Positions 1 through 7,079 of a stretch of 13,484 nucleotides of DNA are shown one piece after another. The DNA is taken from NCBI GenBank assembly GCA_910587935.1, contig CAJUNP010000054.1, positions 1-13,484 on the forward strand, in the 5' to 3' direction. Position 1 is the first letter of the stretch, and every line of letters starts with the position of its first letter. This DNA comes from an uncultured Lachnospiraceae bacterium. Lineage in GTDB: Bacteria; Bacillota; Clostridia; Lachnospirales; Lachnospiraceae. A program made the position numbers and the translations under genes. The notes beneath the pieces are model-generated. The model made no database searches. It saw nothing but the letters and a program-made list of their open reading frames with translations, and was not told the origin of the DNA.

Positions 1-38
1 AGTTCCCATCGTAAAAAGGATAAAATACAAATCCCCTT

Positions 39-67
39 TTGACTACCTAATCATATTATATTACAAT
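39..67 (+). promoter_or_regulatory. Candidate sigma-A promoter for the CdaR-like gene
   Basis: A TTGACT hexamer (39-44) and a TACAAT hexamer (62-67) are separated by 17 bases. A start near 74 would leave a leader of only about 11 bases, just enough for the AGAGGTGG ribosome site before the ATG at 85. The short leader is the main reason for caution. Confidence 0.5.
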
Positions 68-84
68 GATAAAAGAGGTGGCCT

Positions 85-1176
85 ATGATATCGAACCAGA
101 TTATACAGACCAGTGTTGATGAATTGAAAGCTATCACAAAAGTGAATTTGAATGTTTACGATTTAAACGGACAGGCGGTGGCTGTAACCGAGGAAGAAGA
201 TGAGATTTCCGCTGACCTGATCAGCAGTTTTGCCTTGTCCCCGGCAGACAGCCAGGTGATAGGAATCCACCATCTGCTGAAAATATATGATGACAGCGAA
301 CTGCTTTATGTATTGGTAGCCAGCGGGTTAAACGACGACGTATATATGGTCGGTAAAATTGCGGTAAGCCAGATTCAGAATCTTGTTATCGCTTACAAAG
401 AGAAATTTGACCGGAACGGATTTTTCCAGAACCTTTTACTGGACAATCTGCTGTTGGTTGACATTTATAACCGTGCTAAAAAACTTCATATTGAGGTTGC
501 GGTTCCGAGGGCGGTATTTTTGGTAGAAGCCAAGGCGGAGAAGGACGGAGTGGTTACGGAACTGCTCAGAGGACTGTTTTCCAGTCAGAACGGCGATTAT
601 ATTACCGCGGTAGACGAGACCAGCGTAGTTTTAATTAAGGCATTGGAAGGAAGCGAAGATGCTGAGGCGCTGAACCGTACTGCAAGCACCATTGCCGATA
701 TGATGAACACGGAAGCAATGCTGAATGTCAAAGTGGCTTACGGTATGATCGTTACGGAATTAAAGGATGTATCCAAATCGTATAAAGAAGCTAAGATGGC
801 TTTGGACGTAGGAAAGATTTTTTATGCGGAAAAGAATGTAATCGCCTATAGCACCTTGGGAATTGGCCGTTTGATTTATCAGTTACCGGTTAATCTGTGC
901 AAGATTTTTATTGATGAGATTTTTGGCGACCGTTCGATTCCCGATGAAATCGATGATGAGACATTAAATACCATCAATAAATTTTTTGAAAATAATCTGA
1001 ACGTTTCGGAGACATCCAGACAGTTGTTCGTTCACCGCAATACTCTGGTGTACAGGATAGAAAAGCTGGAAAAGACGACGGGATTGGATATTCGTACCTT
1101 TGACGATGCGTTGACGTTTAAAATTGCGCTGATGGTGGTGAATTATATGAGATATCTGGATTCCGTGGATTTTTGA
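85..1176 (+). CDS. CdaR/PucR-family transcriptional regulator
   Basis: A 363-residue protein whose C-terminus (about residues 291-355) matches the PucR-type helix-turn-helix (HTH_30). It contains the characteristic FVHRNTLVYRIEKLE at about 315-329, followed by a segment for the TGLD...ALTFKIAL ending. The central part (roughly 130-270, with a SYKEAKMALDVG stretch) resembles the GGDEF-like domain that precedes this HTH in CdaR proteins. The N-terminal 120 residues would be the sensor part and have no motif I can name. There are no membrane segments, so it should act in the cytoplasm. Family members usually activate catabolic or uptake genes, but no such operon lies nearby and the target is unknown. 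The start is supported by AGAGGTGG just upstream. The gene seems monocistronic, since a strong hairpin follows 33 bases after its stop. Family assignment is secure; the effector is not. Confidence 0.85.
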   Translation: MISNQIIQTSVDELKAITKVNLNVYDLNGQAVAVTEEEDEISADLISSFALSPADSQVIGIHHLLKIYDDSELLYVLVASGLNDDVYMVGKIAVSQIQNLVIAYKEKFDRNGFFQNLLLDNLLLVDIYNRAKKLHIEVAVPRAVFLVEAKAEKDGVVTELLRGLFSSQNGDYITAVDETSVVLIKALEGSEDAEALNRTASTIADMMNTEAMLNVKVAYGMIVTELKDVSKSYKEAKMALDVGKIFYAEKNVIAYSTLGIGRLIYQLPVNLCKIFIDEIFGDRSIPDEIDDETLNTINKFFENNLNVSETSRQLFVHRNTLVYRIEKLEKTTGLDIRTFDDALTFKIALMVVNYMRYLDSVDF

Positions 1177-1208
1177 TTGCCGCGCAGTTATATTTAAATT
1201 ATTTCCAT

Positions 1209-1267
1209 AAAAAATTCCTCTCTATCCGTATCTTTAAATAAGAGATATGGATAAGGAGGATTTTTTT
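1209..1267 (+). promoter_or_regulatory. Long hairpin with U-tract sequestering the SIMPL-gene ribosome site
   Basis: The core stem pairs TATCCGTATCTTT (1223-1235) with AAGAGATATGGATA-side bases 1241-1253 around an AAATA loop. Pairing continues outward: TCCTCT (1216-1221) faces the Shine-Dalgarno AGGAGGA (1255-1260), and A6 (1209-1214) faces the T run (1261-1267), with two mismatches. The structure therefore has the form of an intrinsic terminator (stem followed by seven T) and at the same time buries the ribosome site of the next gene, whose ATG follows at 1268. It may end the regulator transcript, repress translation, or both. Seen by hand-pairing only; no folding energy was computed. Confidence 0.6.
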
Positions 1268-2068
1268 ATGAAGAAAAAAATAATTTTACCTGTTTTATTT
1301 GCTGTTGTGGGAGCGTCTTTGCTTATGGGCTGCCGGGAAAAGATTTCGGAGCCGGAAGGTGAGTCCGAGGCTGTCGATAACAAGAACATTGTGGCCGGGT
1401 CGGCCGTTAAGACGACGGATTATACCGGGAATACGATAAGCGTGAACAGCCGGGAATCGGTAACGGTAGTTCCGGATATAGCGCAGGTGGTTTATTCGGT
1501 TCGAACGGAGGATAAAACGGCGGCCGGGTGTCAGCAAAAAAACGGGGAGGCTCTTTCGGGTGTTATTTCACAGTTAAAAGAACTGGGTGTGGAAGAAAGC
1601 TCTATCCAGACTTCTGACTACTATATGAATCCCATTTACAATTACAGCGGCAATACGGCAAGGGTTACCGGATACGAAGCTGTTGCAACATTGACGGTAT
1701 CCGATCTCGCCATTGACAGCCTGGACGAAATTCTGGCCAAGTCCGTTGACGGCGGTATCAATACCATACGTTCCATTACCTATATGGCCAGCGGCTACGA
1801 TGAAAGTTATCAGGAGGCTCTGAAAAAAGCCGTCGATGCCGCCCACCGAAAGGCGCAGGCTCTGGCGGAAGCTTCCGGCCGCAGTGTAGGGGACGCTTTG
1901 AATATTACGGAAACGAGCGGCTATACCGAAGCGCGTTATGAGGACAGGACCCGCGCTAACCAGTGGATGTCGGCTAAAGAAGAGTCTTTTGCAGCCGATA
2001 CTGCGGGCATAATGCCCGGTGAAATTTGTGTAGAGGCGGGTATTATTGTGGAATATCAAATATATTAA
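1268..2068 (+). CDS. SIMPL-domain (DUF541) lipoprotein
   Basis: A 266-residue predicted lipoprotein. The start at 1268 is chosen over the in-frame ATG at 1247 because AAGGAGGA lies seven bases upstream and the protein then begins MKKK with a normal signal peptide. The lipobox is L-M-G-C with the lipidated cysteine at residue 22. A short polar linker follows, then a SIMPL domain (about residues 60-266) with the family's pattern: an early ISVNSRESVTVVPDIAQV strand, a YSGNT...VTGYEAVATLTV segment, a helix rich in A/K (ALKKAVDAAHRKAQALAEA) and a closing EICVEAGIIVEYQIY strand. Family members are extracytoplasmic proteins, some linked to oxidative stress or the outer envelope, but no biochemical activity is assigned. 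It should sit anchored on the outer face of the membrane. It may be controlled by the hairpin that covers its ribosome site. Confidence 0.85.
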   Translation: MKKKIILPVLFAVVGASLLMGCREKISEPEGESEAVDNKNIVAGSAVKTTDYTGNTISVNSRESVTVVPDIAQVVYSVRTEDKTAAGCQQKNGEALSGVISQLKELGVEESSIQTSDYYMNPIYNYSGNTARVTGYEAVATLTVSDLAIDSLDEILAKSVDGGINTIRSITYMASGYDESYQEALKKAVDAAHRKAQALAEASGRSVGDALNITETSGYTEARYEDRTRANQWMSAKEESFAADTAGIMPGEICVEAGIIVEYQIY

Positions 2069-2178
2069 CGGAATTTTTTGCGCTTTTTACATTCATATTT
2101 GGGACAACCCGGCATATATAATAATGTAGAACCAATTTGAAAGAGGGAGTACATATTATTGAATCGGGTGGTGTCAGA

Positions 2179-3126
2179 ATGAGTTTATATGAAAAGAAAT
2201 TCGTTTATTTTGATTATTTTGAAAATGAAAACAAGATGGGAAACGCCGGCTTTGCAAAACTTATTTTGCAGGGAGAGCAATGCCGGATTTCTGTAAATGT
2301 GAATGGTTTACATAAAACAGATACAAAAAAGTGTGAATTACTGCTGCTTGACGATGAGCGGGAGATAACGCTGGATCATGTTTTGATGGAGCAGGGAGGG
2401 TGCAGCTATAGTTCTTTGTTTACAAAAGAAGATTTGCACCGGAAGGGGATACGGTTTGAAAGAGTCTATGGACTATGCATAAGAATGTCCGAAAAACGTC
2501 TGCTGAAAGCCGTATGGAGAAAAGAAAGGCCGATGGAAGAACGGATGCCGGAACCTGCCGGAGTTCCGGAAGAGCCGGAAGTTTCCGAGGAACCCGGCGG
2601 GATACGGGAAGAAGAGACAATGCCGGAAACGGAGGAACTGTCGGAGGCGGAAGCGATGCCGGAGGAAAAACCTATAGCGGAATTGGAAGCAGTTACCGAA
2701 CCGGAGCCGGAGCCGGTAAATTTACCGCCGGAGAATCCGCTGACAGAAAACCCGCCGCCGGTCTATACCCAGATCCGCGATGATAAATGGCAGCAGTTGG
2801 AACAGATTTTTCCTATGATACATCCCTTTGGCGATGAAAAGCAGTACCTGTCGGTGGCGCCCAAAGATTTTGTCGTGCTGACAAGACAATACCAGCCGCT
2901 TGCCAATAACAGTTTTTTGCTGCATGGGTTTTATAATTATCACCATATCATATTGGGGAGAATTCCCAGATCGGGGCAGGAACAGTTTTACCTTGGGGTT
3001 CCCGGAGTTTTTTATGAGAGGGAAAAAGCCGTTGCGATTATGTTCGGCTTTGAAAGCTTTGAATGTGCAAAAGAACCGGCGGAAACAGGAACCTTCGGTT
3101 ATTATATGAAGCGGGTGGAAATATAA
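2179..3126 (+). CDS. DUF6128-like protein with Pro/Glu-rich linker
   Basis: A 315-residue protein from the ATG at 2179, which opens MSLYEKKFVYFDYFENENK. The frame is also open back to a TTG at 2137, but that codon has no ribosome site; 2179 has only a weak GGGTGGTG, so the start is uncertain. Three parts are visible. An N-terminal beta-rich domain (about 1-115) is followed by a very acidic, proline-rich low-complexity linker (about 115-195, with many PE repeats). The C-terminal domain (about 200-315) contains WQQLEQIFPMIHPFGDE and a LLHGFYNYHHIILGRI segment, as in the clostridial DUF6128 family. No signal peptide or membrane helix is present. The function is unknown. The gene is convergent with the radical SAM gene, separated by a 12-base gap that holds half of a hairpin. 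A TATAAT at 2117-2122 could be its -10 but lacks a good -35. Confidence 0.7.
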   Translation: MSLYEKKFVYFDYFENENKMGNAGFAKLILQGEQCRISVNVNGLHKTDTKKCELLLLDDEREITLDHVLMEQGGCSYSSLFTKEDLHRKGIRFERVYGLCIRMSEKRLLKAVWRKERPMEERMPEPAGVPEEPEVSEEPGGIREEETMPETEELSEAEAMPEEKPIAELEAVTEPEPEPVNLPPENPLTENPPPVYTQIRDDKWQQLEQIFPMIHPFGDEKQYLSVAPKDFVVLTRQYQPLANNSFLLHGFYNYHHIILGRIPRSGQEQFYLGVPGVFYEREKAVAIMFGFESFECAKEPAETGTFGYYMKRVEI

Positions 3127-3128
3127 AA

Positions 3129-3153
3129 GGAGACGGCGTTAAACGCCCTCTCC
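3129..3153 (-). terminator. Intrinsic terminator overlapping the radical SAM stop codon
   Basis: GGAGA/TCTCC and GGCGT/ACGCC pair around a TAA loop with one C-C mismatch. Read on the minus strand the stem is followed by TTTTATATTT, so it fits termination of the minus-strand gene. The stop codon of that gene (3139-3141) lies in the loop and inner stem. On the plus strand there is no T tract, so two-way function is doubtful. Confidence 0.65.
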
Positions 3154-4026
3154 GTTAAATGGCGGGATAAAGCTTTCGGAGGCTGTCCCGCCTTCCTGTA
3201 TATATCCGTTTTCAATGCCAAGAGCAATGCAGAAGCCGGTCAGTGCATTATATTCTTTCACAGATACACGTCGGTTCAGGGAAGGCATATCCGGAAAGCG
3301 CCGCATCGGCGTATATTGGTTCATAATACTATAATAAATGTCATTGTGATAGGTCTGATAAAGATATTCAATCACTCTTTTAGAATCCGCCAGATGACCG
3401 GGCAGCATCAGATGCCGCACAATCAGGCCGCGCTTTAAAAGACCGTTTGTCTGACTGATAACGGGTCTGCCGGTTTGGCGAAACATTTCCGCAATGGCGC
3501 CGCAGGCGGTTTCAAAATAATCCGGCGCGTTGGAATATCGGGCGGAAAGGCGCGGTGAAACATACTTCAGGTCCGGCAGATAAATATCAACAAGACCGTC
3601 CAGCATACGGAGCGTTTCGGCTTTTTCATAGCCGCCCGTATTATAGACAACGGGAATATGCAGGCCGGCGGCCCGCACTTTTTCCAAGGCGGGAATAATC
3701 CGGGGTACAAAGTGGGTCGGGGTCACCAGATTAATGTTGCAGGCTCCCTTCTGCTGGAGTTCCATAAAGATTTCCGCCAGACGTTCTTCGGAAATGTTCC
3801 TGCCGGTTTTGCTTTCTGCAATGGAGTGATTCTGGCAGAAAACGCATTGCAGGGAGCAGCCTGCAAAAAAGACGGCGCCGGAACCGCTGCCGCCGCAAAT
3901 GCAGGGTTCTTCCCATTTGTGAAGAGCGGCCCTGGCAGCCCGCAGCGAGGAGGTTTCCCCACAGTATCCTGTTTCTCCGTGTTCCCTGTCCGCATTACAT
4001 TCCCTGGGACATAATCTGCAGCCCAT
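3139..4026 (-). CDS. PflX-like radical SAM protein (COG1313)
   Basis: A 295-residue radical SAM enzyme of the group annotated as PflX, related to pyruvate formate-lyase activating enzymes. The SAM [4Fe-4S] motif CX3CX2C is Cys57, Cys61, Cys64 (GCSLQCVFCQN). An N-terminal cysteine set, Cys3, Cys6, Cys10 and Cys22 (CRLCPREC...GYC), is typical of this group and may bind another metal centre. Further landmarks are NLVTPTHFVPRI, a YNTGGYE segment and DIYLPDLKY. It should be cytoplasmic and oxygen-sensitive; the substrate is unknown, and no glycyl-radical enzyme lies in the window. AGGAAGG precedes the ATG. I see no promoter directly upstream, so it may be read through from the SRP RNA or tadA transcript. 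It ends in the hairpin at 3129-3153. Confidence 0.82.
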   Translation of the reverse strand: MGCRLCPRECNADREHGETGYCGETSSLRAARAALHKWEEPCICGGSGSGAVFFAGCSLQCVFCQNHSIAESKTGRNISEERLAEIFMELQQKGACNINLVTPTHFVPRIIPALEKVRAAGLHIPVVYNTGGYEKAETLRMLDGLVDIYLPDLKYVSPRLSARYSNAPDYFETACGAIAEMFRQTGRPVISQTNGLLKRGLIVRHLMLPGHLADSKRVIEYLYQTYHNDIYYSIMNQYTPMRRFPDMPSLNRRVSVKEYNALTGFCIALGIENGYIQEGGTASESFIPPFNGEGV

Positions 4027-4084
4027 ATAAATCCTTCCTGTCAGTCAAAAGTCCGTCCGCAGACAGCCGGCGGCCAAAACAAAA

Positions 4085-4295
4085 GCCGCGCATTTTCCCT
4101 TAGGAGGACTCTTCTATGCGATACCCGGATACCGGCTCCGCCAGGCACCCCTGCGGCACATGAACGGTTCTTCTTAGTGCTGCTGTGTTCCCACCCTGAC
4201 ACGGTTCGTAGATGCTCATTGCGCAAGACCCAAACTTCATCACAGATATCATAGGCCAGCCATAGAAGCGCCCTCCTAAAGGCACATACACGGCC
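4085..4295 (-). ncRNA. ffs: Signal recognition particle RNA (4.5S/6S family)
   Basis: On the minus strand the conserved SRP domain IV is present: GTGTCAGG-gtg-GGAA-cac-AGCAGCAC. This is the universal symmetric loop (CAGG/AGCAG) and GGAA tetraloop that Ffh binds. The flanking GGGTCTTGCGCAA and CATGTGCCGCAGGGGTGCCTGG match the Bacillus RNA closely. The usual UCC/GGA pair below the tetraloop is replaced by the compensating GUG/CAC. The two ends pair over about 23 positions (GCCGUG.. with ..GCGCGGC, and UUUAGGAGG with CCUCCUAAG), and CUUCUAUG pairs with CAUAGAAG. This gives a rod of about 210 nt. A TTTTGTTTT run follows the closing helix and may end the transcript. The position just after tadA is the same as in B. 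subtilis. The ends are inferred from pairing and promoter spacing. Confidence 0.92.
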
Positions 4296-4297
4296 TT

Positions 4298-4834
4298 TTA
4301 AGTATATCGGTTTTCGGATTCGGTGTCAAGAGAGGATTTCTCTCGGTTTTTCTGCTCCGCTTCCTTTTCCAGTTTGTTCCGGATACGCAGTTCTTTAAAA
4401 AACGTGGTCAGCATCCTGCTGCATTCTTCTTCTAAAACGCCCTTTACCGTATCGACCTGGTGATTGAACGCGGGCATCTGTAAAATGTTCAGTATGGAGC
4501 CTGCGCAGCCTGCCTTGGGATTCATACAGCCGATTACAACTCTGGGAATACGCGCCTGAACGATGGCGCCGGAACACATCTGGCAGGGCTCCAGCGTCAC
4601 ATAAAGAACACAGTCCTCCAGCCTCCAGTCGCCGTATTTTTTGCTGGCCTTGCGGATGGCGGTGATTTCCGCATGGGCCAGAGTGTTTTTATCCGTATTG
4701 CGCCGGTTGTATCCGCGTCCGATAACGCGGCCGTCCCTGACAATGACGCAGCCGATGGGGACTTCACCCAGTTCATAAGCTTTCTGTGCCTGTTTTAAAG
4801 CAAGTTTCATATATTTTTGGTCTGATGACAGCAT
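4298..4834 (-). CDS. tadA: tRNA-specific adenosine deaminase TadA
   Basis: A 178-residue deaminase that converts the wobble adenosine of tRNA-Arg(ACG) to inosine. The zinc site is complete: His54-Ala-Glu56 (TLAHAEITAI), with Glu56 as the proton shuttle, and Cys84/Cys87 in LEPCQMCSGAI. PIGCVIV and GYNRRNTDKN are also typical of TadA rather than of free cytidine deaminases. The ATG at 4834 is chosen because AGGAGG lies just upstream and homologues start here. The open frame runs on to 5101, but that extension would cross the promoter and overlap the divergent gene. The tail after about residue 150 is rich in K and E and looks unstructured. Its last codons form the -10 box of the SRP RNA promoter, so the DNA there serves both genes. 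Confidence 0.95.
   Translation of the reverse strand: MLSSDQKYMKLALKQAQKAYELGEVPIGCVIVRDGRVIGRGYNRRNTDKNTLAHAEITAIRKASKKYGDWRLEDCVLYVTLEPCQMCSGAIVQARIPRVVIGCMNPKAGCAGSILNILQMPAFNHQVDTVKGVLEEECSRMLTTFFKELRIRNKLEKEAEQKNREKSSLDTESENRYT
4301..4329 (-). promoter_or_regulatory. Consensus promoter for SRP RNA inside the 3' end of tadA
   Basis: On the minus strand TTGACA (4329-4324) and TATACT (4306-4301) are separated by exactly 17 bases. The -10 box is the last two codons of tadA (tat act), and the stop codon TAA follows directly. Transcription would start at about 4295, the first base of the RNA's closing helix. The match to consensus fits a highly expressed stable RNA. Confidence 0.85.
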
Positions 4835-4855
4835 ACGGCCTCCTGTGTGTCCTGC

Positions 4856-4884
4856 TTGCAAGTTATTTAAGAAAACGCTATACT
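4856..4884 (+). promoter_or_regulatory. Promoter for the nrdG-like / MATE operon
   Basis: TTGCAA (4856-4861) and TATACT (4879-4884) are 17 bases apart. The start would be near 4891, about 43 bases before the ATG at 4934. It overlaps the tadA promoter on the other strand, so the two cannot both be bound by polymerase at once. Confidence 0.72.
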
Positions 4885-4885
4885 C

Positions 4886-4914
4886 ATTATAAGAAAGTAT
4901 GAGAAAAAGAACAA
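4886..4914 (-). promoter_or_regulatory. tadA promoter
   Basis: On the minus strand TTGTTC (4914-4909) and a perfect TATAAT (4891-4886) are 17 bases apart. Transcription would start near 4879, giving a leader of about 45 bases with the AGGAGG site. The -10 box is separated by one base from the -10 box of the opposing promoter. Confidence 0.7.
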
Positions 4915-4933
4915 GACCAAAAGGCGGGATACC

Positions 4934-5629
4934 ATGCAGATATACGGATTGAATAAAACGACACTTCTGGATTATCCGGAACATGTGGCGGCCACTGTGT
5001 TTTGCGGAGGCTGCAATTTCCGCTGCCCTTTCTGCCATAACAAAGGACTGATTGAAGGTTCCTGTACCCGGCCGACGATATCCGAACCGGAATTTTTTCA
5101 ATTTTTAAAAAAAAGAAAGGGAATTATCAGCGGCGTGTGCATTACGGGAGGCGAACCGACCCTGCAGCCGGATCTGGCGGAATTTATCTACCGGATCAAG
5201 GAACAGGGATTTCTGGTCAAACTGGATACTAACGGATACCGGCCGGAGATAATAGAAGAACTGACAGGAGGTAACCTGCTGGATTACATCGCCATGGATA
5301 TCAAATCAGGGCCGTCCGGGTATGGAAAGGCGTCGGGAATACCGGAGCCTGACCTGGAAAAAATCAGAAGAAGCATTGACTTTATTATGCGTTGTGGAGT
5401 AAAATATGAATTCCGTACTACCGTGGTAAAGGGAATCCATACAGCCGGGGACTTTGATGAAATAGGTCCCATGCTGCAAGGGGCAGAGGTCTGTTTTCTG
5501 CAGGCATATAAAGCGCCGGAAGGGAATGAACTGCCGGGCCTTCACAGCTTTGACAAAGGACAGATGGAAGATTTTGCAAAGCGGCTGCGGCCTTTTGTCC
5601 GAAAGGCGGTCCTGCGCGGAATGGAATGA
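4934..5629 (+). CDS. Anaerobic ribonucleotide reductase activating protein-like radical SAM enzyme
   Basis: A 231-residue radical SAM protein of the NrdG2 type (the TIGR02495 group). The SAM cluster cysteines are Cys27, Cys31 and Cys34 (GGCNFRCPFCHNK); ITGGEPTLQPDL is the GGEP motif that holds the SAM amino group, and LDTNGY and DIKSG follow at the expected spacing. The MQIYGLNKTTLLDYPEHVAATVF opening is typical of this group. Members are predicted to install a glycyl radical on a class III ribonucleotide reductase, but no nrdD is nearby, so the partner must be elsewhere or different. AAGGCGGG lies before the ATG. It is probably the first gene of a transcript with the MATE gene, which begins 21 bases downstream. 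Confidence 0.87.
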   Translation: MQIYGLNKTTLLDYPEHVAATVFCGGCNFRCPFCHNKGLIEGSCTRPTISEPEFFQFLKKRKGIISGVCITGGEPTLQPDLAEFIYRIKEQGFLVKLDTNGYRPEIIEELTGGNLLDYIAMDIKSGPSGYGKASGIPEPDLEKIRRSIDFIMRCGVKYEFRTTVVKGIHTAGDFDEIGPMLQGAEVCFLQAYKAPEGNELPGLHSFDKGQMEDFAKRLRPFVRKAVLRGME

Positions 5630-5650
5630 CGGGGACGATAAGAGAAAGGC

Positions 5651-7057
5651 ATGGTTTTAAACATGAAAATCAGGAAATATATCGGTGATAAAGCGTTTTA
5701 TAAAATGGTTCTTGCCGTAGTAATTCCCATTATTATTCAGAACGGAATTACGAATTTTGTGGGGATGCTGGATAATATTATGGTGGGCAGAGTGGGAACG
5801 GAACAAATGTCCGGCGTGGCCATTACCAACCAGTTAATGTTTGTATTCAATATCTGTATTTTTGGCTCCGTTTCCGGCGCCGGTATTTTTACCGCGCAGT
5901 TTTTCGGGTGCGATAACCAAAAGGGCATACGGGATACCTTCCGCTTTAAAATGATATCGGGTATCATCATATGCGGTCTGGGTTTTCTGATCTTCGGTTT
6001 TTTCGGAGAAGATCTGATCCGGCTTTACCTGCACGGGGAAGGCGTGGACGGTTCCCTTGCCGAAACGCTCCGGTATGCGAAACAGTATCTGTGGATTATG
6101 CTGCTTGGACTGATACCCTTTGCGGTAGTCCAGACTTACGCCGGAACGCTGCGTGAATGTGGCGAGACCGTGTTTCCCATGAAAGCGGGAGTCACGGCAG
6201 TGTTGGTGAATCTGCTGTTTAACTATATCCTTATTTACGGAAAATTCGGCGCGCCCAGGCTTGGCGTGGAGGGCGCGGCGATTGCCACGGTGATTTCCCG
6301 TTTTGCGGAGCTTCTTGTAGTGGTGATCTGGACCCACAGGCATACGGACAGATTTCCTTTTATGATCGGAGCTTACCGGAGTCTTCACATTCCGGGCAGT
6401 CTGGTAGGAAATATATTTAAGACCGGCATGCCGCTGTTATTAAACGAAACCTTATGGTCGGCCGGCATGGCGGTGATGATGCAGTGTTACTCCATCCGCG
6501 GAATCGATGTGGTTGCGGGGATGAATATTTCGACTACCGTTTCCAACGTATTTAATGTGGTGTTCATTTCCATGGGAAATGCGGTGGCTATTATTATCGG
6601 CCAGCTTTTAGGAGCGGGGAAAATGGAAGAAGCGAAGGATTCGGACAGGAAACTGATTTTCTTTTCGGTGGCAAGCTGTGTGGGCGTGGGACTTTTGCTG
6701 GCTACGATTGCGCCCTTTTTCCCTATGCTTTATAATACGACGGATCAGGTCCGCCGCCTGGCCACAAGCTTTATCTGTGTGGCGGCGCTTTGTATGCCTC
6801 TATACGCCTGTACGAATTCCACTTACTTTACGCTGCGTTCGGGAGGCAAGACGATTATTACCTTCTTTTTTGACAGTGGTTTTGCATGGGTAATCAGCAT
6901 CCCCGTGGCTTATTTCCTAAGCCGGTATACGGGCGTTCCCATTGTGGGGCTCTACCTGATCTGTCAGTCCCTGGAGCTGATCAAAAGCATCATTGGCCTG
7001 GTGCTGGTTAAAAAAGGCGTATGGATACAGAATATCGTGGAAACCGGTAATTTTTAA
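5651..7057 (+). CDS. MATE-family efflux transporter
   Basis: A 468-residue integral membrane protein with about twelve hydrophobic segments in two similar halves. The N-terminal signature PIIIQNGITNFVGMLDNIMVGRVGTEQMSGVAI is typical of MATE transporters, and the second half repeats it as GMPLLLNETLWSAGMAVMMQCYSIRG. These pumps export cationic drugs, dyes or metabolites in exchange for Na+ or H+; the substrate here cannot be read from sequence. The length is normal (about 450). The start could be 5651 or the ATG at 5663; AGAGAAAGG lies very close to the first and rather far from the second. It follows the activase gene by 21 bases and precedes the metallophosphoesterase by 22, so co-transcription is likely, without any obvious functional link. 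Confidence 0.93.
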   Translation: MVLNMKIRKYIGDKAFYKMVLAVVIPIIIQNGITNFVGMLDNIMVGRVGTEQMSGVAITNQLMFVFNICIFGSVSGAGIFTAQFFGCDNQKGIRDTFRFKMISGIIICGLGFLIFGFFGEDLIRLYLHGEGVDGSLAETLRYAKQYLWIMLLGLIPFAVVQTYAGTLRECGETVFPMKAGVTAVLVNLLFNYILIYGKFGAPRLGVEGAAIATVISRFAELLVVVIWTHRHTDRFPFMIGAYRSLHIPGSLVGNIFKTGMPLLLNETLWSAGMAVMMQCYSIRGIDVVAGMNISTTVSNVFNVVFISMGNAVAIIIGQLLGAGKMEEAKDSDRKLIFFSVASCVGVGLLLATIAPFFPMLYNTTDQVRRLATSFICVAALCMPLYACTNSTYFTLRSGGKTIITFFFDSGFAWVISIPVAYFLSRYTGVPIVGLYLICQSLELIKSIIGLVLVKKGVWIQNIVETGNF

Positions 7058-7079
7058 AGAAATCAAGGTGAGTGTGAGA

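Noticed and set aside
2475..2783. 102-codon Gly/Arg-rich frame
   Set aside because: It is the shifted reading of the PE-rich linker, has no ribosome site and is low in complexity.
4041..4291. Two minus-strand open frames of about 60 codons
   Set aside because: They lie across the SRP RNA, which explains the sequence fully; neither has a ribosome site or protein-like composition.
4835..5101. N-terminal extension of TadA to 267 residues
   Set aside because: It would pass through the divergent promoters and overlap the nrdG-like gene; the ATG at 4834 has AGGAGG and matches the family start.
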